Positions 35,401 through 42,256 of a stretch of DNA of 64,000 nucleotides are shown here, one piece after another (within the stretch, counting starts at the first letter, position 1; every line of letters starts with the position of its first letter). The notes beneath the pieces were generated by a model, which saw only the letters and a list, made by a program, of their open reading frames with translations, searched no databases and was not told the DNA's origin. The stretch spans positions 248,001 to 312,000 of the forward strand of contig NZ_JAVHNP010000005.1 of assembly GCF_031769195.1 (NCBI RefSeq), in the 5' to 3' direction. The position numbers were made by a program, and so were the translations under genes. The stretch comes from Vreelandella sp031769195 (GTDB lineage Bacteria; Pseudomonadota; Gammaproteobacteria; Pseudomonadales; Halomonadaceae).

Positions 35401-37068
35401 ATGTTCCAACTCACGCGTAGTGTCACCTGGCAGGCCCTAGAACGCCTGCGCGATAAAACCGCTAACGACCGCATTCGCGATTACTTCACCCACGACCCGC
35501 AGCGCTTTGAGAAAATGAGCCTGCGGGTTGGCGGTCTGTTCTTAGATTACTCAAAGCATCAGGTATCGGATGAGGTGCTGGCCAAGCTGATTGAGCTGGC
35601 CGATCACTCCGCGCTAGTCCAGCGCCGTGCTCAAATGTTCTCTGGCGATATTATCAACGTGACCGAGAACCGCCCGGTACTTCACACCGCCCTACGCCAC
35701 CTGGGCGATGAGCCAGTGTACGTAGACGGCGAAGACGTGATGCCGGAAATTACCCGCACCCGCGAGCAGATCAAACTGTTCTCTGAGGCGGTGCGTAGCG
35801 GCGAGTGGAAAGGTTATAACGGCCAGCGTATTAAAGACGTGGTTAACATCGGTATTGGCGGCTCGGACCTTGGCCCCAACATGGCGGTGCGCGCCCTGCT
35901 GAAATACCGTCACCCAGAGCTGCACTTTCACTTCGTTTCCAACGTGGATGGCACCCATATTCAGAAAGTGCTCTCGCGGCTAGACCCCGCCACCACGCTG
36001 TTTATTGTTTCTACCAAAACCTTCTCCACCCAGGAAACCCTGCTCAACGCCAAAACGGCACGCCGCTGGTTTTTGGAAAACGCGGGAGAAGACGCCGACG
36101 TGGGCGCGCACTTTATTGCCGCTTCTACCAACCGCAAAGCGGCGATGGAGTTCGGCATTCGTGAAGAGAACGTGTTCGAGTTTTGGGCCTGGGTAGGTGG
36201 ACGCTACTCCATGTGGTCGTCCATCGGTCTGCCCATCGCGCTCTCGATAGGCTTTGAAGGCTTTATCGAACTGCTGGAAGGCGCTCACGAGATGGATCGG
36301 CACTTTATCGAAGCGCCTTTCGCTCAGAACATGCCGGTACTGATGGCGCTGATTGGCATCTGGTACATTAACTTTATCGGTGCCGAGACCCAGGCCATCG
36401 TGCCCTACGACCAGGCACTGAACCAGCTGCCCTCTTTCCTACAGCAGTTGGATATGGAGTCTAACGGCAAGTCGGTGGATATTTTTGGCCACCCGGTGAA
36501 CTACAAAACCGGCCCAATTGTGTGGGGCCAAACCGGCTCCAATGGCCAGCACGCCTTTTTCCAGCTGCTGCACCAGGGCACCCGCTATGTGCCCATCGAC
36601 TTTATTGCCTCGCTCAAGCCAGAGCCGGGCGTGGAAGACCACCACTTCGCGCTACTGACCAATATGCTGGCCCAGGCCAACGCCTTTATGGAAGGCAGCC
36701 AAGGCGACAGCAAAGAGCTCAGCCAGCTCGACCCCTACAGCTGCCCCGGCAACCGCCCCTCCAGCACCCTGCTGCTTGATGAACTAACGCCGAAAAACCT
36801 CGGCGCGCTAATTGCGCTGTATGAGCACAAGGTGTTCGTACAGGGCGTGATTTGGAACATTAACTCGTTCGACCAGTGGGGCGTTCAGCTAGGCAAGCGC
36901 ATCGCCGGTGAAATCAGCGAGCGCATCGACGCCAACGCCGCCGACTTTGATGCTTCCACCCAAGGGCTTTTAGAGCTAGTGCGCGCCCACTTTCCAGGTA
37001 CCGCGCATCAAACCCAGCATGCAGAGCCAACGAGCAGTGATAAAAAACCGGTGCGGAAGAAGCGTTAG
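35401..37068 (+). CDS. pgi: Glucose-6-phosphate isomerase
   Basis: Interconverts glucose 6-phosphate and fructose 6-phosphate. The 555-residue protein has the PGI motifs VVNIGIGGSDLGPNMA, STKTFSTQETLLNA, the active-site region VWGQTGSNGQHAFFQLLHQG, and the C-terminal signature with FDQWGVQLGK. Length is typical of the proteobacterial dimeric enzyme, with a short basic tail. It stands alone behind a HexR-like site. Confidence 0.97.
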   Translation: MFQLTRSVTWQALERLRDKTANDRIRDYFTHDPQRFEKMSLRVGGLFLDYSKHQVSDEVLAKLIELADHSALVQRRAQMFSGDIINVTENRPVLHTALRHLGDEPVYVDGEDVMPEITRTREQIKLFSEAVRSGEWKGYNGQRIKDVVNIGIGGSDLGPNMAVRALLKYRHPELHFHFVSNVDGTHIQKVLSRLDPATTLFIVSTKTFSTQETLLNAKTARRWFLENAGEDADVGAHFIAASTNRKAAMEFGIREENVFEFWAWVGGRYSMWSSIGLPIALSIGFEGFIELLEGAHEMDRHFIEAPFAQNMPVLMALIGIWYINFIGAETQAIVPYDQALNQLPSFLQQLDMESNGKSVDIFGHPVNYKTGPIVWGQTGSNGQHAFFQLLHQGTRYVPIDFIASLKPEPGVEDHHFALLTNMLAQANAFMEGSQGDSKELSQLDPYSCPGNRPSSTLLLDELTPKNLGALIALYEHKVFVQGVIWNINSFDQWGVQLGKRIAGEISERIDANAADFDASTQGLLELVRAHFPGTAHQTQHAEPTSSDKKPVRKKR

Positions 37069-37088
37069 GCTAAAAGGTAAATAAGCAC

Positions 37089-37115
37089 AGCGCCTTGGCA
37101 ATCTGCCAGGGCGCT
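37089..37115 (+). terminator. Hairpin downstream of pgi
   Basis: Twelve-base arms AGCGCCTTGGCA and TGCCAGGGCGCT pair with one T-G wobble around a 3-nt loop. The following TTCTGC is a poor T-run, so termination may be partial. Confidence 0.6.
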
Positions 37116-37145
37116 TCTGCAATATCTCTTATCATATTGTTCGAG

Positions 37146-37535
37146 GTGAACGTCATTCAGCATCTTCACCAAGCCATCCAGCGCTGCCCGCGAGTAGCGG
37201 TATACGGCACGTTAAAGCACGGCCATCGCAATCATCATTGGTTAAACGGCGCTAACATGCAGGGCCAAGACCGTTTAACAGAGATCACGCTTTACGACCT
37301 TGGCCCCTACCCAGGCGCTAAGCTCACGCCATCCACAGGCGTTACGGTGGAGGTGTATGCCATTAACGCTGAACAGCTAGCGCGGCTGGATGAGCTAGAA
37401 GATTACCTGCATCACTCCCCCAAGAAAGGCATGTACGACCGAACGCTGTTAGCAACGCAATATGGCGATGCTTGGTGCTATATCTATAACCCGGCGGTTG
37501 AGTCAGCATCTTTGATTAGCAACGGTGAGTGGTAG
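37146..37535 (+). CDS. Gamma-glutamylcyclotransferase-like (GGCT/AIG2 fold) protein
   Basis: Small cytosolic protein of the GGCT-like superfamily, whose characterised members act on gamma-glutamyl amines or peptides. Seen: the phosphate-loop-like VAVYGTLKHGHRNHHWL near the N-terminus and LDELEDY, whose second Glu fits the catalytic position. There is no ATG in a suitable place; the GTG at 37146 is taken as start (129 residues), with a TTG at 37137 as alternative, and neither has a strong ribosome-binding site. The 3' end overlaps the convergent gene by 20 bp. Substrate unknown. Confidence 0.72.
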   Translation: MNVIQHLHQAIQRCPRVAVYGTLKHGHRNHHWLNGANMQGQDRLTEITLYDLGPYPGAKLTPSTGVTVEVYAINAEQLARLDELEDYLHHSPKKGMYDRTLLATQYGDAWCYIYNPAVESASLISNGEW

Positions 37536-38115
37536 GAAGCCCAGCCCCTAACTCCACGAATTCCAACGCCTCTTCCGTACTCACAACCTCCGTATACTCC
37601 CCGGCTAAATTCGCCAGCGACATCGCATGTACCTCTTCGGCAGTGCGGTAGGTACCAGCGTAATCTCGCTTTGCAAAGGTAAAGGTGGCATCGCTCACTA
37701 CATAAGTCTCGAAGCCTAAATTTCCCGCCGAGCGCACCGTGGCTTCCACCGAATGACTGGTACTGACACCTACAACGACAAGCTTATGGATGCCTCGGGC
37801 ATGTAGCCAATGCTCTAACCCCGAGTGCGTGAACGCATCTGGCACGTTTTTATCGACGATATGCTCGGTGGCGAGTGGCTCAAGCTCAGGCTGGAACAGC
37901 ACGCCGCTCTGCCCGGGCCAAAACGGCGAGTTGGGCGTGCGGGAAAGATGACTCACATGAACCACTGGCTGCTGGCTTTGCCGCCAAGTGGCTAGCAGTC
38001 GCTTAATATTGGCTTCTGCATGTGGGTTATTACGCTCTCCTGCTTCTAAAGTCGCCATGCCCTGCTGCATGTCGATAATGATCAGCGCCATACGCTGATT
38101 CGTCGTCGCGAACAT
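37516..38115 (-). CDS. Isochorismatase-fold hydrolase-like protein lacking the catalytic Cys
   Basis: Member of the cysteine hydrolase/isochorismatase superfamily, 199 residues. The Asp (D15 in ALIIIDMQQG) and Lys (K89 in HIVDKNVPDAF) of the usual triad are present, but the nucleophile position in GVSTSHSVEAT is S122 instead of Cys. True isochorismatases also lack this Cys but have other surrounding sequence, so the reaction is uncertain: it may be a serine variant, an isochorismatase-type enzyme or an inactive binder. AGGAGG precedes the ATG at 38115. Confidence 0.78.
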   Translation of the reverse strand: MFATTNQRMALIIIDMQQGMATLEAGERNNPHAEANIKRLLATWRQSQQPVVHVSHLSRTPNSPFWPGQSGVLFQPELEPLATEHIVDKNVPDAFTHSGLEHWLHARGIHKLVVVGVSTSHSVEATVRSAGNLGFETYVVSDATFTFAKRDYAGTYRTAEEVHAMSLANLAGEYTEVVSTEEALEFVELGAGLPTTHRC

Positions 38116-38227
38116 GCTTTCCCTCCTGCATTCATTTAAGTAAGTCGTCCCTCTTTTCCCAACATACCATTGGCGCTGTCTTGGCTGTACTGCCCGCTTG
38201 GTTGCGGTGCTGCGCAAACCTCATATA

Positions 38228-38243
38228 CTGTATTTATGAACAT
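38228..38243 (+). promoter_or_regulatory. LexA-like SOS box
   Basis: CTGTATTTATGAACAT matches CTGT-N8-ACAG at seven of eight conserved positions in an AT-rich setting, 29 bp upstream of the radical SAM start codon. The Pseudomonas aeruginosa homologue class (PA0069) is, from memory, part of the LexA regulon. Confidence 0.6.
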
Positions 38244-38272
38244 ATATATTGATACTACGTACGAGGTGGCAG

Positions 38273-39352
38273 ATGACATCACTGGAACCCTCTCGCGCTA
38301 CCGTGCATAAAGGGCGCGGTGCAACCTACGACCCGCATAACCGCTTTGCGCCCACTCGCAGCGTGGCGGAAGATGATGGCTGGTGGCAGGAAGCGTCTTC
38401 TACCTCGCTGGCAACAGAAGTGCGCGAGGAAGCCAGCAAAAGCGCGCTCTCGTGGAACAACTCGCCAGATTTACCTTTTGACCGTTCGCTTAACCCTTAC
38501 CGTGGTTGTGAACATGGCTGTGTCTACTGCTATGCGCGCCCCTCCCACGCTTATTGGGATTTATCGCCGGGGCTTGATTTTGAAACCAAGCTGATCGCCC
38601 GTACGGGGCTGTTGGAGCATTTAACGAAAGAGCTTTGCCACCCCCACTATGTTTGCCGCCCCATTAACCTCTCCGGCAATACCGACTGTTACCAGCCGCT
38701 AGAAGCCACCTACCAAACCACCCGCCGCTTGCTGGAATTGCTGCTGGCTTGCCGTCATCCGGTGACGCTTGTAACAAAAAGCACCCTAGTACTGAGGGAT
38801 TTAGATCTGCTGGCAGAAATGGCCGAGCATCGCTTGGTACGGGTGTTCGTGAGTTTGACCAGTCTGGACGCTAACCTAAAGCGCACGCTGGAACCGCGCG
38901 CAGCCTCGCCTCAAGCGCGTCTAAAAGTCATTCGTGAGCTTAATACCGCAGGAGTGCCGGTCGGCACCTTGGTCTCTCCCATCATTCCCGGCTTAACCGA
39001 CCATGAGATTGAACGCATTCTGGAAGCTGCGAGCCGCGCCGGGGCGCGCACCGCTAACTGGATGCTGCTAAGGCTGCCCCATGAGGTCGCGCCGCTATTT
39101 GAAGCGTGGCTAGAAGCCCACTACCCCGAGCGCGCTGCCAAGGTGATGAGCCTGATGCGCCAGTGTCGAGGCGGAAAAACCTACGATGCGGCCTTTGGTA
39201 AGCGCTTTCGCGGAGAGGGGGTATTTGCTGACTTGATTGCCCAGCGGTTTCAGCGGGCTAGCCGCCAATGGAACATGCAACCACGCACCGAACAGGGGCT
39301 GAATACTCGCGATTTTCGCCCGCCACGGGCACAAGGGGATTTATTTGATTAG
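38273..39352 (+). CDS. PA0069-type radical SAM protein (SplB-like)
   Basis: Iron-sulfur radical SAM enzyme of the family related to spore photoproduct lyase; function not established. The 359-residue protein has the cluster motif CEHGCVYC with cysteines C79, C83 and C86, preceded by SLNPYRGC, then INLSGNTDCYQPLEATYQTT and a C-terminal region ending NTRDFRPP. The ATG at 38273 is preceded by GAGG; an upstream TTG is unlikely. A LexA-like box upstream suggests a DNA-damage role. A small winged-helix gene follows 38 bp downstream. Confidence 0.88.
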   Translation: MTSLEPSRATVHKGRGATYDPHNRFAPTRSVAEDDGWWQEASSTSLATEVREEASKSALSWNNSPDLPFDRSLNPYRGCEHGCVYCYARPSHAYWDLSPGLDFETKLIARTGLLEHLTKELCHPHYVCRPINLSGNTDCYQPLEATYQTTRRLLELLLACRHPVTLVTKSTLVLRDLDLLAEMAEHRLVRVFVSLTSLDANLKRTLEPRAASPQARLKVIRELNTAGVPVGTLVSPIIPGLTDHEIERILEAASRAGARTANWMLLRLPHEVAPLFEAWLEAHYPERAAKVMSLMRQCRGGKTYDAAFGKRFRGEGVFADLIAQRFQRASRQWNMQPRTEQGLNTRDFRPPRAQGDLFD

Positions 39353-39390
39353 ACTGCTTGAGTACACATCACCAAGAAGACGCCCTCGCT

Positions 39391-39684
39391 ATGTCGCTCA
39401 GCAAAACAAAGTCCAGTTTTTACCGCCGCCTATACGTGGCCTACTTGATTGAGCAAGGCGTGGCCAACGTACCTGCGCTCATTGAAGCCACCGGCATGCC
39501 AAGGCGCACCGCCCAGGACACTATTACATCACTGGGGGAGTTGGATATTGAGTGTGTGTTTGAAAAAGGCGACGGCGAGCGCCATAACATTGGCCACTAC
39601 ACCATTAAGCAGTGGGGTGCGATTGACCCGCAGTGGGTGGCATCGAACGCGGAACGGCTGGGGCAAGCGCTAGGCTATCGCTAA
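39391..39684 (+). CDS. Small winged helix-turn-helix protein
   Basis: 97-residue basic protein with a predicted DNA-binding helix-turn-helix: VPALIEATGMPRRTAQDTIT followed by a wing-like segment VFEKGDGERHNIGHYTI. It probably shares a transcript with the radical SAM gene. No strong ribosome-binding site precedes the ATG at 39391, so coupling to upstream translation is possible. Its last 80 bp overlap the convergent P-type ATPase gene. I do not recognise a named function. Confidence 0.7.
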   Translation: MSLSKTKSSFYRRLYVAYLIEQGVANVPALIEATGMPRRTAQDTITSLGELDIECVFEKGDGERHNIGHYTIKQWGAIDPQWVASNAERLGQALGYR

Positions 39685-41911
39685 CGCCAGAATCATGAGG
39701 CTCAGACCAAGCCAGACGGGCGGCGTTTAGCGTCACGCTGAGAGAACTTGCCGCCATCGCCAGCACGGCAGCCAAAGGCGGCACTGCCATCAACACCACC
39801 AACCCTAGCGCCAGCGTGTTATAGAGCGCGGAGAAAACTAAGTTTTGCATCATCACTCGGCGCGTACGCTTAGCCAGTGCTAATAAACTCACAACGCCGC
39901 TGACACCCGGCATCAGCAATTGAGCCGAGGCCCCTTCGCGAGCGGCCTCGCTGGCCTGCAGAGGGGCAACCCCTACCCCTGCCGCCGCAAGGCTGAGGGT
40001 ATCGTTGACCCCATCGCCGACATAAAGCGTTGGGGAAGGCAGCGCTTTGAGCAGTGCAGCTTTAGCTTCTGGCGAGCGCTGTGCATAACAGGCCGATTTT
40101 GCTAACCCCACCTGCTGGCCCAGCCACCCCACGGGCCCTTGGCGGTCGCCGCTAATCAGTGCAATCACATAACCTGCCTGCTGCAACGCGCTAAGCGTGG
40201 GCTTGGCATCGCTCACCGGCTGGTTGGCACAGTAAAGAGTGGCTAGCCAGCCGCGGCTATCTGCCACCACCACCTGAGAAGCAAAAGCGTAATCAGGGTG
40301 GTGGGCTCTCTCCGGTAGCGGTGTAGTCAGCTGCTGTTCTACCCACCTAGCGTTACCCAACCACCACGTATTGCCGCTGGCAAACGTAATATGCTGCCCT
40401 TTACCCGGATGCTCTTGAATGTGATGAACCGGGACTGGCTGAGCTGTCAACACATCTACCTCGTTGTTACTCGCCCAACGGAGTAAGCCAGAGGCGAGCG
40501 GATGCTCACTTTGATGAATGGCGCGGTAGAGCGTTGATTTGAATAGAGTGGCGTCTTCATCTTGGCGTAGGTCCGCATGCACCACCTGATGCTTGCCCTG
40601 GGTGAGCGTCCCGGTTTTATCAAAGGCGATGGAACGTGCTTTCGCTAAGGTTTCAATGGCAGCAGGGTCGCGCAGGGCAATGCCCTGTTGCAAGGCTTGG
40701 CTACTGCCTGCAAGGCTTGCCAACGGCACCGCCAGCCCCACCGCGCAGGGGCATGCCACCACTAAAACAGACAGCGCCCGAACAGCCGCATCTTCCAACC
40801 CAATGCCCAATAGCAACCCAAGGGGGAGTGTGAGCAGCGCCAGCATAAGTGCTATAGGGCTAAGCCACGCGGCAAAACGGTCAGCCAGTTTGTGCAACTC
40901 GCCCTTCTTAGCCTGGGCACGGCGCATTTGGTCGCACAACTTATCTACCCGCCGCTGACCAACGGTGGCCGTTACGACAACCTTCAAGGGTGCAGCGTTT
41001 AGACCCGCCGCATAACGGCAGCCTGCATAGACACGCTGCCCGGCATGCAGGTAACGCGGTACGCTCTCCCCGGTTAGCGTGGCGGTGTCCAGCCAGCCGG
41101 GCGTTTCCAGCCTGCCATCCAGGGGCACCTGCTCACCAGGGGGCACTTCAATCACAGCCCCCACAGAGACTTCCCCAACGGGTTGCGTGTCGCGCTGCTC
41201 ATCTTGGCAAACCACTACATCAGCCTCCGGCAACCGCAGCGCGTCGAAGGCTTTAAGCCCTCGCTGCCGGCACAACGTTTCGACTAACCTGCCCACCAAC
41301 AGCAGCACGATGAGCATCACAGCAGTATCAAAATAGACCTCAGAGGAGCCGCGGATTAGCAGACCTACCGACACCACCATCGCCCCTATGACGCCCAGAC
41401 TTACCAGCACATCCATACCGGGTCGCTTGGCTAACAGCGTACGCCACCCCGCTCGGTAAAACGGCAGGCCAGAATAGAGCACCACGGGCAGCGCGAATGC
41501 TCCGGCAACCCAAGCCACAATCTGCTCTATTAGCGGGGTGGGCAGCGCACCGGCGTAGATCAGCAGCGACGCCAGCATGGTCCACATGCCCAGCACTGAT
41601 CCCACAATCAACCGCAGCGTAAGATAGCGACTCTCTTGGGCCAAGCGTTGCTGAGCATCATGTACCGGCTCTAACTCGCTGAGCCGGTAGCCCAGCCGTT
41701 TCACTACCGGGGCCAACGTTGCCAACTGCGTTGCGGCGGGCGCCCCATTAACCCACACAGTGGCCGTCGGGTAGTGCACGCTGGCCTGTACAATGCCGGG
41801 CAAGCGAGCAAGGGCGCCCTCTACCGCCAGTGCACAGCTGGTGCACCACATGCCATGAAGCGTATAGAGCGGCGCTTCATCCGAACCAGACTGGCTACCG
41901 GCGCCGGTCAC
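39605..41911 (-). CDS. Copper-type P1B ATPase (CtpA/CcoI/CopA-like)
   Basis: Membrane ATPase that moves copper ions out of the cytoplasm, probably to supply the adjacent oxidase. In the 768-residue form there is an N-terminal metal-binding domain with GMWCTSC (C23, C26), about eight membrane helices with the transport motif VVACPCAVGLAVPLA, actuator TLTGESVPR, phosphorylation DKTGTLTQGK, the HP motif SEHPLA, and GDGVNDTLSLA in place of the usual GDGINDAPAL. The start is placed at GTG 41911 because it overlaps the upstream stop codon (GTGA) and the frame before it has no conserved domain. The C-terminal tail overlaps the convergent gene. Confidence 0.9.
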   Translation of the reverse strand: MTGAGSQSGSDEAPLYTLHGMWCTSCALAVEGALARLPGIVQASVHYPTATVWVNGAPAATQLATLAPVVKRLGYRLSELEPVHDAQQRLAQESRYLTLRLIVGSVLGMWTMLASLLIYAGALPTPLIEQIVAWVAGAFALPVVLYSGLPFYRAGWRTLLAKRPGMDVLVSLGVIGAMVVSVGLLIRGSSEVYFDTAVMLIVLLLVGRLVETLCRQRGLKAFDALRLPEADVVVCQDEQRDTQPVGEVSVGAVIEVPPGEQVPLDGRLETPGWLDTATLTGESVPRYLHAGQRVYAGCRYAAGLNAAPLKVVVTATVGQRRVDKLCDQMRRAQAKKGELHKLADRFAAWLSPIALMLALLTLPLGLLLGIGLEDAAVRALSVLVVACPCAVGLAVPLASLAGSSQALQQGIALRDPAAIETLAKARSIAFDKTGTLTQGKHQVVHADLRQDEDATLFKSTLYRAIHQSEHPLASGLLRWASNNEVDVLTAQPVPVHHIQEHPGKGQHITFASGNTWWLGNARWVEQQLTTPLPERAHHPDYAFASQVVVADSRGWLATLYCANQPVSDAKPTLSALQQAGYVIALISGDRQGPVGWLGQQVGLAKSACYAQRSPEAKAALLKALPSPTLYVGDGVNDTLSLAAAGVGVAPLQASEAAREGASAQLLMPGVSGVVSLLALAKRTRRVMMQNLVFSALYNTLALGLVVLMAVPPLAAVLAMAASSLSVTLNAARLAWSEPHDSGVSDSLALAPAVPRSMPPTAGQSHPTA

Positions 41912-42252
41912 AGGCAAGGCGGCACGGCAATAATGGGCAGCCCCGCAAATGCCACGCCAAACGCAGAAAACAGGTAGAGCCAGCCGGACACCACAGCGTG
42001 AAAATGCTGGCGCCCCCGGTGCTGCTTCGCCACTTGGAAGCTTCCCCAAGCCAGCAACAATAATCCTGCTGTGAAGATCAAGGAGATCATGCCGAGTCCT
42101 GCATTTAGCAGCGTCACCGCCCCCGCTTCAGGCGCTGGCGGAGCCACCGCACAGGCCACTGAAAGGCCGCTATAGACGCCTACAAACCATAGGCTCCACA
42201 GCGTTAGGCCCACCGTCAGATGAATAGGATGGGTAAAGTTGAGTCGTTCCAT
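41908..42252 (-). CDS. Unknown 114-aa membrane protein in the oxidase cluster
   Basis: Hydrophobic protein with about three membrane helices (near residues 11-35, 45-70 and 88-110) and several histidines outside or at helix ends (THPIHL, KQHRGRQHFHAVVSGW). AGGAGG precedes the ATG. It lies 4 bp after the coxA/C fusion gene and overlaps the copper ATPase start, so it is co-expressed with the oxidase. I do not recognise the family; a role in oxidase assembly or copper handling is inference from position. Confidence 0.7.
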   Translation of the reverse strand: MERLNFTHPIHLTVGLTLWSLWFVGVYSGLSVACAVAPPAPEAGAVTLLNAGLGMISLIFTAGLLLLAWGSFQVAKQHRGRQHFHAVVSGWLYLFSAFGVAFAGLPIIAVPPCL

Positions 42253-42256
42253 CGCC

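Noticed and set aside
37095..37145. N-terminal extension of the GGCT-like protein
   Set aside because: It would start inside the pgi hairpin, has no ribosome-binding site and no conserved residues.
41912..42049. 46-residue N-terminal extension of the copper ATPase
   Set aside because: It lies wholly within the coding sequence of the 114-aa gene in another frame and carries no domain; GTG at 41911 with stop overlap is more likely.
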